From NCBI GenBank assembly GCA_036560145.1, contig DATBRV010000105.1, positions 1-64,000 of the forward strand: DNA of 64,000 bases, in the 5' to 3' direction. This document shows positions 33,247-41,518 of the stretch, piece by piece. This DNA is from DATBRV01 sp036560145 (GTDB lineage Bacteria > Myxococcota_A > UBA9160 > SMWR01). Within the stretch, counting starts at the first letter, position 1. Every line of letters begins with the position of its first letter. The position numbers and the translations under genes were made by a program. Below the pieces are notes generated by a model. It ran no database searches. It was not told the origin of the DNA and worked only from the letters and a program-made list of their open reading frames with translations.

Positions 33247-33333
33247 GCGGCAGTGGCGAAATTGGTAGACGCACCAGCTTGAGGGGCTGGCGGGAGCAAT
33301 CCCATGGAGGTTCGAGTCCTCTCTGCCGCACCA
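33247..33333 (+). tRNA. tRNA-Leu (anticodon GAG)
   Basis: Acceptor GCGGCAG (33247-33253) pairs with CTGCCGC (33323-33329), then A and encoded CCA. The anticodon arm CCAGC, loop TTGAGGG, GCTGG gives GAG, reading CUC and CUU codons. A long variable arm and TTCGAGTCC T-loop are present. It lies between secG and fba, only 22 bp before the fba ATG, so all are probably on one transcript. Confidence 0.95.
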
Positions 33334-33355
33334 CTTTGAATGGAGAGTCAAGGCC

Positions 33356-34369
33356 ATGTCCCAGCTCGCAGACACCGCCCGCGCCCTGGTCGCCGCCCAC
33401 AAGGGAATCCTCGCCGCCGACGAGAGCTCCGGCACGATCGAGAAGCGCTTCAAGAGCATCGATCTGGCGTCGACCGAGGAGAGCCGCCGCGCCTACCGCG
33501 AGCTGCTCTTCACCACCCCCGGCGTCGAGCAGTACATCAGCGGCGTGATCCTCTTCGACGAGACGATCCGCCAGAAGGCGAAGGACGGCACGCCCTTCCC
33601 GCAGCTGCTCGCGAAGCGCGGGATCATCCCCGGCATCAAGGTCGACAAGGGCACCAAGGCCGTGCCCTTCTCGAAGCTCGAGAAGCTCACCGAAGGGCTC
33701 GACGGCCTGCGCGAACGGATCAGCGAATACCGCGGCCTCGGCGCCGGCTTCGCCAAGTGGCGGGCGGTGATCGAGATCGGCGACGGCATCCCGAGCGACA
33801 CCTGCATCGAGATCAACGCCCACGCGCTGGCGCGCTACGCCGCCCTGTGTGTGGACGGCGGGCTGGTTCCGATCGTGGAGCCTGAAATATTGATGGACGG
33901 CGCGCATTCGATCGAGCGCTGCTACGAGGCGACCGACCGCACGCTGCGCGCGGTCTTCCGCTGCCTGCACGAGCAGCGCGTGCCGCTCGAGGAGATCCTG
34001 CTCAAGCCGAACATGGTGCTCTCGGGCCAGAGCGCTCCCAAGCAAGCGAGCGTGCGCGAGGTGGCCGAGCAGACGCTGCGCTGCTTCCGCAACACGGTGC
34101 CCGCGGCGGTGCCGGGGATCGTCTTCCTCTCCGGCGGCCAGAGCGACGAGCTGGCGACCGCGCACCTCAACGAGATGAACAAGTTGGGCGGAGGCCCCTG
34201 GGAGCTCTCCTTCTCGTATGGGCGCGCGCTCCAGGCCCCCACGCTCAAGAGCTGGCGCGGCAAGCCGGAGAACGTCGCCGCGGGCCAGAAGGCCTTCTTC
34301 CACCGCGCCCGCTGCAACGGCGCCGCCCGCACCGGCAGCTACACCGAGGCGATGGAGAAGGCGGCGTAG
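33356..34369 (+). CDS. fba: Fructose-bisphosphate aldolase, class I
   Basis: Cleaves fructose 1,6-bisphosphate through a Schiff base, without metal. The 337-aa product is of the eukaryote-like class I type: ILAADESSGTIEKRFKSI at the start, KWRAVIEIGDG, IVEPEILMDGAHSIERC, the Schiff-base Lys in EEILLKPNMVLSG, and LSGGQSDELATAHLN. Class I enzymes of this kind are less common in bacteria than class II. The ribosome binding site GGAGA lies in the 22-bp gap after the tRNA. It completes a cluster for the triose part of glycolysis. Its stop is followed by a short hairpin (34390-34404) and the repeat array. Confidence 0.95.
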   Translation: MSQLADTARALVAAHKGILAADESSGTIEKRFKSIDLASTEESRRAYRELLFTTPGVEQYISGVILFDETIRQKAKDGTPFPQLLAKRGIIPGIKVDKGTKAVPFSKLEKLTEGLDGLRERISEYRGLGAGFAKWRAVIEIGDGIPSDTCIEINAHALARYAALCVDGGLVPIVEPEILMDGAHSIERCYEATDRTLRAVFRCLHEQRVPLEEILLKPNMVLSGQSAPKQASVREVAEQTLRCFRNTVPAAVPGIVFLSGGQSDELATAHLNEMNKLGGGPWELSFSYGRALQAPTLKSWRGKPENVAAGQKAFFHRARCNGAARTGSYTEAMEKAA

Positions 34370-34389
34370 CTCTTCGAGAGCGCCGGCAA

Positions 34390-34507
34390 GCGGGCGAAGC
34401 CCGCGCGCAGCGAGCCGCAGGCGAGCGAAGTCCACTCAGGCCTGCCGCAGGCGAGCGAACTCCACTCGGGCCTGCCGCAGGCGAGCGTGGTTCACTCAGG
34501 CCGGGCG
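34390..34507. repeat. Hairpin plus three 30-bp repeat units in the convergent junction between fba and flavin reductase genes
   Basis: A 6-bp hairpin GCGGGC, loop GAA, GCCCGC (34390-34404) follows fba and may help termination. Then GCGCAGCGAGCCG leads into units at 34418-34447, 34448-34477 and 34478-34507, each close to CAGGCGAGCGAAGTCCACTC plus AGGCCTGCCG. The TGA of the minus-strand flavin reductase (34492-34494) lies inside the third unit. This is the third locus of the family. Confidence 0.92.
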
Positions 34508-34977
34508 AGTTCCCGGTAGGCTCCGCCGTAGTAGACGAGCGGCGCGCGCTCCGAACGGCGCAGGTCGACGACCTCGCCCACGTAGATCACGTGGTCGCCG
34601 GCGTCGTGCGCGGCGCGGACGCGGCAGTCGAGCGTCGCGACGGTGCCCGCGAGCAGGGGCGCGCCGGTCACGCCGGATTCGTAGTCGAGCCCCACGAAGC
34701 GCCGCTCCTCGTCTTTCTTGGACGCGAAGCGATCCGAGAGCGCGGCCTGGTCGCGCGCGAGCACGTTCAGCGCGAAGACCCCTCCGCGCGCGATCACCGG
34801 ATGCGTGTGGGAGGACTTCTCCGCGCAGACCAGCACGAGCGGCGGCGTGAGGGAGACCTCCGCGAAGGCGGAGACGGTCATGCCGTGGATCACGTCGCCC
34901 GCGCGCGCGGTGACGACCGCGACGCCCGAGGCCCGCTTCGCGAGCACCTGCTTGAGCTCGACCACGTCGACGGCCAA
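34492..34977 (-). CDS. Flavin reductase-like FMN-binding protein
   Basis: A 161-aa protein of the flavin reductase fold that binds FMN or FAD and often supplies reduced flavin to a monooxygenase. It shows ASGVAVVTARAGDVIHGMTVSAF, the flavin-phosphate region SLTPPLVLVC and a later DHVIYVGEVVDL with the conserved His. The start is TTG 34977 with GAGGA eight bases upstream. No partner monooxygenase is nearby. The last residues (ARPE) and the TGA are encoded by a unit of the junction repeat, so the reading frame seems to have been ended by repeat sequence. Confidence 0.85.
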   Translation of the reverse strand: MAVDVVELKQVLAKRASGVAVVTARAGDVIHGMTVSAFAEVSLTPPLVLVCAEKSSHTHPVIARGGVFALNVLARDQAALSDRFASKKDEERRFVGLDYESGVTGAPLLAGTVATLDCRVRAAHDAGDHVIYVGEVVDLRRSERAPLVYYGGAYRELARPE

Positions 34978-34997
34978 GACGGGATTCCTCAGCGGGC

Positions 34998-35029
34998 CGA
35001 AGGGGGCGAGGCGGCCCCGCCCCCCTTCG
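34998..35029 (-). other. GC-rich inverted repeat between small secreted protein gene and flavin reductase gene
   Basis: CGAAGGGGG (34998-35006) pairs with CCCCCTTCG (35021-35029) around a 14-base GC-rich loop. It follows the secreted protein's stop on the minus strand. It has no T-tract, so it is at best a weak or Rho-assisted terminator or processing site. Confidence 0.4.
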
Positions 35030-35049
35030 CGTGCAGCCTGCTCCGAACG

Positions 35050-35481
35050 CTACTCGGCCTTGCCGTACTTCTCGTCGAGCTCCTGCTCGCTCATGATCAC
35101 GTCGATCTTGCGGGCGAACAAGCCCTTGGGATCCTTGACGTCCGGAACCCAGTAGACGAGCACCGTCTTGCCGGCCGGGATGTCGGTGAGCTCGCCCTTC
35201 TTGCCGTTCACCGCGACGCTGGTGCGCGTCAGCACCGTGCCCTCGGGCTGGACGGCGAAGACGGCCTGCTGGCCGACCTTGAGCTTCGCCGCGCCGGGCC
35301 CGAGCCCGGCCTTCTTGATCTTCATGGTGACGGTCTTGGCGGTGGCGTCGTACTTGACCCACTCGGCCTCGTTCCGCGTGCTCTTCTTCTCCGCCGCGAA
35401 CGCGCCCTCCGCCGAGGCAAACGCGAACAGGCCCGCGACGACGGCCGCCGCGAAGGAACCGATGACTCGCTTGGCTCGCAT
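35050..35481 (-). CDS. Small secreted protein of unknown function
   Basis: A 143-aa protein with a Sec signal peptide (RVIGSFAAAVVAGLFAFASA, cleavage near AFA-AE), leaving a basic beta-rich domain of about 110 residues. Strands such as KTVTMKIKKAGLGPGAA and KTVLVYWVPDVKDP suggest a small beta sandwich, but there are no copper ligands or cysteines. I do not recognise a family. The start is ATG 35481 with AGGAGG seven bases upstream; ATG 35487 adds two residues. It is 89 bp after the AarF/UbiB-type gene and may have its own promoter. Confidence 0.65.
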   Translation of the reverse strand: MRAKRVIGSFAAAVVAGLFAFASAEGAFAAEKKSTRNEAEWVKYDATAKTVTMKIKKAGLGPGAAKLKVGQQAVFAVQPEGTVLTRTSVAVNGKKGELTDIPAGKTVLVYWVPDVKDPKGLFARKIDVIMSEQELDEKYGKAE

Positions 35482-35570
35482 CTGCATGCCTCCTCCTGCC
35501 ATCTCCTGGGACGGCCTTCTCGGGCGGGCCCGGAACGCGCTGCGCCGGGGCCGCCTGGTGGGCCCAGAAA

Positions 35571-36941
35571 CTACACGGATTTCGACGGGGTGGAAACGCC
35601 GATATTCGATGCCGCCGGGGCCCCGCCCTGCAGGAATTCGGCCACGAACGGCCCCAGCACGTCGAGCGGCCGCGCGCCGGGCGCCAGCTCCACCAGCAGG
35701 CCGTAGAGCAGCGAGAGCCCGCGCGACCACATCACGAGCCCGTCGGGGAGCCGGAAGCTGCCGATCCGTTTGAGGTGCCCCCGCATGCGCCCGAAGTACT
35801 CCCCGAAGTCGAGCTTCGCCATCTCCTGGGGGGTCAGGTTGTAGTAGGCCGGGTCGAAGCTGAGCTTCGCGATCTCCCTCACCACCGGGACGTCGGCGGG
35901 CCCGATCATGCCGGCCTCCACCAGGGAAGCCGCGTAGAGATCCGGATCGCGCCAGACCGACGCCAGCACGTTCTTGCGCACGGCCGCGAGCACCTCGGGG
36001 GCGATCCTCCGGTTCATGCCGAAATCGACGATCCCGACCCGCCCGTCGAGGGTCAGCATCAGGTTGCCCGGGTGCGGATCGCAGTGGAAGAAGCCGTCGC
36101 GGAACATCATGTGCAGGAAGGCCCGCGAGATCCAGAGCACCAGATCCGGCACCCGCGCGCCGAGCGCCGCGACCCCCGCGACGTCGTTGATCTTGACGCC
36201 CTCGATGAACTCCATCGCGAGCACGCGGCGGGTGGTGAGATCCCAGTGGATGCGCGGCACGCGGACGTGCGCCGCGAGCTCGGGGTCGCGCGCCAGGTTG
36301 GCCGCGATCTCCTCGCCGGCGCGCCCCTCGCGCAGATAGTCCATCTCGCCGAGCAGCGAATCCCTCAGTTCGCGGTAGACCTGCATCAGGTCCGCGATCG
36401 CGATCCAGTCGAAGAGCCAGAGCGCGAGCTTCGTCATCGCGAGGTCCACCGCCACCGAGCGCTCGATCCCCGGGTAGAGCACCTTGACGGCCAGATCGCG
36501 CCCATCCGCGGCCTGCGCGCGGTGGACCTGGCCAAGGCTCGCCGACGCCAGCGGCTCCTCGGCGAAGGCCGCGAAGCGCGCCGCGAGCGGCGCCGCCAGC
36601 TCGGCCTCGAGCTGCGCCCGGATCTCCGCGAAGGCGTGCGGCAGGGCGCGGTCCTGGAGCTTCGCGAGCTCGTCGCTGACGGCAGCGGGCATCACGTCGA
36701 CGCGCAGGCTCGCCACCTGTCCGAGCTTGATCAGGCCGCCGCGGAAGCGGCTGGCGGCCGCCACGTAGCGGCGCGCGAAGCGGATCATCCGCTCCGCCGA
36801 GCGCTCCGGATCGCCGCGCAGCCAGCCCCGCCCTTCCAGCCAGCTGATCGCATAGATCCCGCAGGCCCGCGTGATCAGCCCGAACAGGACCAGGGCGCGC
36901 AGGGCGAGCGCGCGGAGCGTGGGGGCGTCGCGGCGCGCCAT
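35571..36941 (-). CDS. ABC1/AarF/UbiB family atypical kinase-like protein
   Basis: A 456-aa member of the UbiB family, which supports quinone synthesis and lipid homeostasis. The diagnostic N-terminal KxGQ motif is in GGLIKLGQVASLR. The Ala-rich nucleotide loop is PLASASLGQVHRA, followed by VKVLYPGIE. The catalytic region is FFHCDPHPGNLML and the metal-binding DFG is in GIVDFGMNRR. All key residues are present, so ATPase-type activity is likely. Unlike E. coli UbiB there is no obvious pair of C-terminal membrane helices. The family does not by itself define a substrate. It starts 3 bp after the glycerate kinase stop and belongs to the dnaK transcription unit. Confidence 0.87.
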   Translation of the reverse strand: MARRDAPTLRALALRALVLFGLITRACGIYAISWLEGRGWLRGDPERSAERMIRFARRYVAAASRFRGGLIKLGQVASLRVDVMPAAVSDELAKLQDRALPHAFAEIRAQLEAELAAPLAARFAAFAEEPLASASLGQVHRAQAADGRDLAVKVLYPGIERSVAVDLAMTKLALWLFDWIAIADLMQVYRELRDSLLGEMDYLREGRAGEEIAANLARDPELAAHVRVPRIHWDLTTRRVLAMEFIEGVKINDVAGVAALGARVPDLVLWISRAFLHMMFRDGFFHCDPHPGNLMLTLDGRVGIVDFGMNRRIAPEVLAAVRKNVLASVWRDPDLYAASLVEAGMIGPADVPVVREIAKLSFDPAYYNLTPQEMAKLDFGEYFGRMRGHLKRIGSFRLPDGLVMWSRGLSLLYGLLVELAPGARPLDVLGPFVAEFLQGGAPAASNIGVSTPSKSV

Positions 36942-36944
36942 CGC

Positions 36945-38258
36945 CTATCTCTCGATCCAGAGCAGCGCGAGATCCATCACGTTGGTCCGCGTCGGACCGG
37001 TGACGAAGAGGCCCCCCTCGGCGGCGAAGAAGGCGCCCGAGTCATTGCGCGCGAGGGCGCCGCGGGCGTCGAGTCCGAGCGCGCGGGAGCGCGCCAGCGT
37101 TCCGCCGTCCGCGAAGGCGCCGGCTGCCGCGGTGGGGCCATCGCTGCCGTCCGTCCCCGCGGCGAGCAGCGTCGAGCGCGGGTCGCCATCGAGGGCGATC
37201 GCGGCCGCCAGCGCGAGCTCCTGGCTGCGCCCGCCCTCGCCGGAGCCGCGCACCGACACCGTGGTCTCGCCGCCTGCGATCAGACAGAGCGTCGCTCGGG
37301 AGGCCGCCGCGCGCGCGAGCCCCGCGAGCCGCGTTCCCGCCACCCTCGCCTCGCCTTCCAGCACCCCGCCCAGATCGATGCCGCGCGCTCCCGCGGACCG
37401 GGCGGCCTCCAGCGCGGCGCCGCGCGCCATCGCATTGCCCGCGAGCACGCGCGCCCGCACCCGCGCCAGCGCCGGATCGCCGGGCTTGGGCGTCTCCGGG
37501 AGTCGACCCTCGGCGCCCGCGCACAGGTGCGCGAGCACGCGCGCAGGAAGCCGCTCGCGCGCGCCCCGTCTCTCCACGGCGGCGAGGGCGTCCGCGTAGC
37601 GCGTGGGATCCGCGCTGAGCGGACCCGATCCGATCACGTCGAGGCGATCGCCCGGCACGTCGCTGACGACGAGCAGCTCGATCCGCGCGCAGGCGGCGCG
37701 CTGCGCCAGACGCCCGCCGGCGAGCGCCGAAAGGTGCTTGCGCACGGCATTGAGCTCTTCGATGTCGGCCCCGGCGGAGAGCAGCGCGCGCGTGGTTTCG
37801 GCCAGATCTTCCAGCGTGAGCCCGGGCGCCGGACACGCCAGCAGGCTGGAGGCGCCTCCCGAGAGCAGCACCAGCAGCAGGTCGTCCGGGCGGGCGCTCT
37901 CGACCAGCGCGAGCGCCTCGCGCGCGGCCCGCTCGCAGCGCGCGTCGGGGACGGGATGGGCGGTCTCGCGCAGCCGGATCCGCGCCAGCGGCGCGCCGTG
38001 ACCGTCCTTGGTGACGGCGAGGCCCGCGGCGATGCGATCGCCGGCGACGGCCTCCACCGCAGCGGCCATCGCCGCCGCGGCCTTGCCCACCGCGAGCACC
38101 ACCAGCCGCCGTGCGTCCGGCAGCGCTTCGCCGGCGAGGAGCAGGCGCGTCCCGTCGCGCGCCAGCACGCGGCGCACGGCGGCGCCCGCGTCCACGGCGA
38201 GCAGCGCCGCGCGAAAACAGGTTTCCAGGCGGGCCCGGGCGCTGGCGCCCGGGATCAC
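36945..38258 (-). CDS. Glycerate 2-kinase (MOFRL/DUF4147 family)
   Basis: Phosphorylates D-glycerate to 2-phosphoglycerate, feeding lower glycolysis. The 437-aa protein has the two-domain layout of GckA/TtuD: the N-terminal DUF4147 part with VLAVGKAAAAMAAAVE, TAHPVPD, LLSGGASSLLACP and NAVRKHLSALAGGRLA, and the C-terminal MOFRL domain with IAGGETTVSVRGSGEGGRSQE and AAGTDGSDGPTAAAGA. The ATG overlaps the stop of the OmpA-like gene by 4 bp. Its place after a chaperone, protease and lipoprotein gene is unusual. It is the only metabolic enzyme in the run with an assigned reaction. Confidence 0.9.
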   Translation of the reverse strand: MIPGASARARLETCFRAALLAVDAGAAVRRVLARDGTRLLLAGEALPDARRLVVLAVGKAAAAMAAAVEAVAGDRIAAGLAVTKDGHGAPLARIRLRETAHPVPDARCERAAREALALVESARPDDLLLVLLSGGASSLLACPAPGLTLEDLAETTRALLSAGADIEELNAVRKHLSALAGGRLAQRAACARIELLVVSDVPGDRLDVIGSGPLSADPTRYADALAAVERRGARERLPARVLAHLCAGAEGRLPETPKPGDPALARVRARVLAGNAMARGAALEAARSAGARGIDLGGVLEGEARVAGTRLAGLARAAASRATLCLIAGGETTVSVRGSGEGGRSQELALAAAIALDGDPRSTLLAAGTDGSDGPTAAAGAFADGGTLARSRALGLDARGALARNDSGAFFAAEGGLFVTGPTRTNVMDLALLWIER

Positions 38259-39118
38259 GGAGCGGCGCTGGCCTCCGGCGGAGCGGTCTTCGCCGGCGGC
38301 GTCGCTTCGGCGGCGGGCTCCGGCCGCGTCGGCTCGAGCGCGATCTCGATCCGGCGGTTCTTCTGGCGGCCTTCCGGCGTTTCGTTCGGGGCGATCGGCT
38401 CGTACTCCCCACGCGACACCGAGACCAGCCGGGTGGGGTCGATCTTGCGCTCTTGCAGGAAGCGCACGACACCGCTCGCGCGCGCCCCGGCCAGCTCCCA
38501 GTTCGAGGGGTAGCGCGAAGTCAGGCCGCCGCGGATCGGCACCGAATCGGTGTGTCCGCGCACTTCGATCCGGTGGGGAATCTCCTTGAGGCGCTCCGCG
38601 ACCTTGGCGATGACGGAGCGGCCGGCCTCGTTCAGCTCCGACGAGCCCGAAGCGAACAGCACGTCCTGGGTGAGATTCAGCTGCAATCCCTGGCGAAGCT
38701 GCGAGATCTCGATCTGGCCGGCGGCGACCTCGGACTCGAGATCGGCCACCAGCCCTTCGTAGGTGCCCTTGAGCTGCGCGACCTCCTGGTTGCGCGCCGC
38801 CAGCTCGGCTTCCCGCGCCTGGAGGCTGTCGGTGAGCTCCGCCTTGGCCGTGCGCAGGCCGTTCACGTCGCGGTCGAGGACGGCGTGGGCTTCGCGCAGC
38901 GTCTCCATCTCGTCGATGATCTGCACGCGCTCGGTGCCGAGGCTCTCGTTGGAGGCCTCCAGCAGCTCGACGCGCTCTTCCAGCGCCTTCTTCTCGAGCG
39001 TGAGCGCGTCGCGCTGGCCCTCTACCTCCTGGTAGGCGCCGCGCGAGACGCAGGCGGCGAGCGCCAGCGGCAGCACCGCACTAACGAATCGGGGCCAGGG
39101 TGTGTCGCAACGCTTCAT
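38255..39118 (-). CDS. OmpA/MotB C-terminal domain lipoprotein with coiled coil
   Basis: A 287-aa envelope protein. A signal peptide ends in a lipobox (LPLALAACVS), so it should be lipid-anchored. Residues about 30-135 are a long coiled coil (heptad-rich Glu, Leu, Arg). Residues about 145-260 are the peptidoglycan-binding OmpA-like domain with DVLFASGSSELNEAG, EVRGHTDSVPI and GRQKNRRIEI. The tail is Pro-Ala rich. It probably tethers the membrane to the cell wall. The ATG at 39118 lies inside the 3' end of lon (38-bp overlap), so its translation depends on the upstream gene. Confidence 0.88.
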   Translation of the reverse strand: MKRCDTPWPRFVSAVLPLALAACVSRGAYQEVEGQRDALTLEKKALEERVELLEASNESLGTERVQIIDEMETLREAHAVLDRDVNGLRTAKAELTDSLQAREAELAARNQEVAQLKGTYEGLVADLESEVAAGQIEISQLRQGLQLNLTQDVLFASGSSELNEAGRSVIAKVAERLKEIPHRIEVRGHTDSVPIRGGLTSRYPSNWELAGARASGVVRFLQERKIDPTRLVSVSRGEYEPIAPNETPEGRQKNRRIEIALEPTRPEPAAEATPPAKTAPPEASAAP

Positions 39119-41510
39119 CGATCATCCCCACATACTGGAGGTCGAGCCCCTCGAGCAGCTCCTTCTGCACTTCTTCGACGTCGCGGCGGTTGCGCTCCGG
39201 AAGCACCACGCGCTCGATGCCGGCGCGCTTGGCGGCCAGCACCTTCTCCTTGATCCCCCCAACGGGTAGCACCTTGCCGCGCAGGGTGATCTCCCCGGTC
39301 ATGGCCACACGCGGATCCGCCGGGCGCCCGGTCAGCAGCGAGGTGAGCGAGGTCACCATCGCGACCCCTGCCGAAGGCCCGTCCTTGGGCACGGCGCCGG
39401 AAGGCACGTGCAGGTGCAGGTCCGATTTCGCAAAGAGCTCCGGGTCGAGGGCATAGTCGCCGGCGTGCGCGCGCAGCCAGGAACGCGCCGCCTCGGCGGA
39501 TTCGCGCATCACGTCGCCGAGCGAGCCGGTCAGCTTGAGCTCGCCCTTGCCGGGCATGCGCGTGGATTCGATGAAGAGGATGTCGCCGCCGGAGGGGGTC
39601 CAGGCGAGGCCTGCGGCGACTCCCGGTTGGCCCACCCGTTCGGCGATCTCGGGCTCGTACTTCACGGGTCCGAGCAACGCCCCCAGATCCTCCACGGCGA
39701 TCCGCTGCGGGCCGCTCACACCCTCCTCGGCGATCCTGCGAGCGACCTTGCGGGCCAGCGCCGCGATCTCCCGCTCCAGGTTGCGGACGCCGGCCTCGTG
39801 CGTGTAGCTGCGGATCAGCACGCGCAGCGTGTCGTCGGGAATCTCGAAGCCGATCCGGTCGACGCCGTTCTGCTCCTTCTGGCGCGGCACCAGGTAGCGC
39901 TTGGCGATCTCGAGCTTCTCCTCCTCGGTGTAGCCGGGCAGCTCGATCACCTCCATCCGGTCGCGCAGCGCGGCCGGCACGGGATCGATCACGTTCGCGG
40001 TGGCGACGAAGAGCACCTGCGAGAGGTCGAAGGGAACCTCGAGATAGTGGTCGCTGAAGGTCGAGTTCTGCGCGGGGTCGAGCACCTCGAGCAGCGCCGA
40101 GGACGGATCGCCCCGGAAATCGGAGCCCACCTTGTCCACCTCGTCGAGCACGAAGACCGGATTCCGGGTCCCCGCCCGGCGCATTCCCTGGATGATCCGG
40201 CCCGGCAGCGCGCCGACGTAGGTGCGCCGGTGGCCGCGGATCTCCGCTTCGTCGTGCACCCCGCCCAGCGAGATGCGCTGGAACTCCCGGCCCAGCGCCT
40301 TGGCGATCGAGCGCCCCAGCGAGGTCTTGCCGGTGCCCGGCGGGCCCACGAAGCACAGGATCGGGCCCTTGAGGTCGCGCTTGAGCGAGAGCACCGCGAT
40401 GTACTCGACGATGCGGTCCTTGACCTTCTCGAGACCCCAGTGGTCCTGATCCAGGATCCGGCGCGCCTCCTCGACGTCGAGCCGATCCTGCGACGCCTTC
40501 GACCAGGGCAGATCCACCATCCATTCCAGGTAGGTCCGGATCACGGAGTGCTCGGCGGCCGCGGTCGGCATCTGCGCCAGCCGATCCAGCTCCCGCCGCG
40601 CCTGCTTCTCGGCCTCTTCGGGCATGCCGGCGGCCGCGATCCGCTGCTCGAGCCGCTGCGCCTCGCTCTCGCCGTCCTCCGATTCGCCCAGCTCCTGGCG
40701 GATCGCCTCGAGCTGCTGGCGCAGGACGTAGTCGCGCTGCGACTTGCCGATGTCGCTCTGGACCTTCTCGCGGATCTCGCTCTCCACCTTCACCGCGTCG
40801 TGCTCGCGCGCGATCTGATCCAGCACGCGCCGCAGCCGCTGCGGGACGTCGAGCTCCTCGATCAGATCCTGCTTGCCGGCGACGTCGAAGTCGAGGCTCG
40901 AGCCCGCGAGGTCGGCGAGCTTGGAGGGATGGTCGGTGTGGGCGGCGAGCACCTGTAGCTCGTCCGAGAGCCGCGGGCTCTCGGAGACGAGCGAAGCGAA
41001 CTGCTGCGCCACGTTGCGCATCAGCGCGAGGGACTCGACGGACCCCAGGTCGCCGGTCTCCTCGAGCACGCGCACGCGGCCGCGCAGGAAGGGCTCCTCG
41101 CTGGTGAACTCGGTGATCTCCGCGCGCGCGACGCCCTGCACCAGCAGCCGGTAGGTGTCGTCCGGGAACTTCACCATCTTCGCGATCCGCATCAGCGTGC
41201 CGACGCGGTGCACGTCGTCGGCGCCGGGGCTGCCCTCGACGGGGTGCTTGACCGCGACGCAGATCAGCATGCGCTGGGGCGAGACCAGCACCTCTTCGAT
41301 CAGCTGCTTCGAGCGCGGCGAGCTCACCAGCAGCGGCGAGAGCAGGTGCGGGAAGAGCACGGTGTTCTTGAGCGGGAGCACCGGCAGGATCGCAGGCACC
41401 TCGTCGCGCGCCGCGGTCTCGTCGCCCGCGCGGCCCACCACGACCGCGGTGCCCGGCGCGGGCTCGCGCCCGGTCGGCTCCACTTCCGCCACCCGCTGTT
41501 CGGATGCCAT
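39081..41510 (-). CDS. lon: ATP-dependent protease Lon (second copy, heat-shock operon)
   Basis: An 809-aa Lon with all domains: N-terminal ILPVLPLKNTVLFPHLLSPL, a long helical region, Walker A GPPGTGKTS, Walker B VFVLDEVDKVG, and a protease domain with Ser in PKDGPSAG and Lys in GGIKEKVLAAKRAG. I use ATG 41510 with GAGG seven bases upstream; a GTG at 41522 would add four residues. It follows hsp20 by 8 bp and shares the unit headed by dnaK, so it is probably the heat-induced Lon. The other Lon at 19205-21592 stands alone after a tRNA gene. Confidence 0.94.
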   Translation of the reverse strand: MASEQRVAEVEPTGREPAPGTAVVVGRAGDETAARDEVPAILPVLPLKNTVLFPHLLSPLLVSSPRSKQLIEEVLVSPQRMLICVAVKHPVEGSPGADDVHRVGTLMRIAKMVKFPDDTYRLLVQGVARAEITEFTSEEPFLRGRVRVLEETGDLGSVESLALMRNVAQQFASLVSESPRLSDELQVLAAHTDHPSKLADLAGSSLDFDVAGKQDLIEELDVPQRLRRVLDQIAREHDAVKVESEIREKVQSDIGKSQRDYVLRQQLEAIRQELGESEDGESEAQRLEQRIAAAGMPEEAEKQARRELDRLAQMPTAAAEHSVIRTYLEWMVDLPWSKASQDRLDVEEARRILDQDHWGLEKVKDRIVEYIAVLSLKRDLKGPILCFVGPPGTGKTSLGRSIAKALGREFQRISLGGVHDEAEIRGHRRTYVGALPGRIIQGMRRAGTRNPVFVLDEVDKVGSDFRGDPSSALLEVLDPAQNSTFSDHYLEVPFDLSQVLFVATANVIDPVPAALRDRMEVIELPGYTEEEKLEIAKRYLVPRQKEQNGVDRIGFEIPDDTLRVLIRSYTHEAGVRNLEREIAALARKVARRIAEEGVSGPQRIAVEDLGALLGPVKYEPEIAERVGQPGVAAGLAWTPSGGDILFIESTRMPGKGELKLTGSLGDVMRESAEAARSWLRAHAGDYALDPELFAKSDLHLHVPSGAVPKDGPSAGVAMVTSLTSLLTGRPADPRVAMTGEITLRGKVLPVGGIKEKVLAAKRAGIERVVLPERNRRDVEEVQKELLEGLDLQYVGMIDEALRHTLAPIR

Positions 41511-41518
41511 CGCGCGCC

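Noticed and set aside
35050..35481. Small secreted protein as a cupredoxin
   Set aside because: No Cys, and no His-Met copper ligand pattern.
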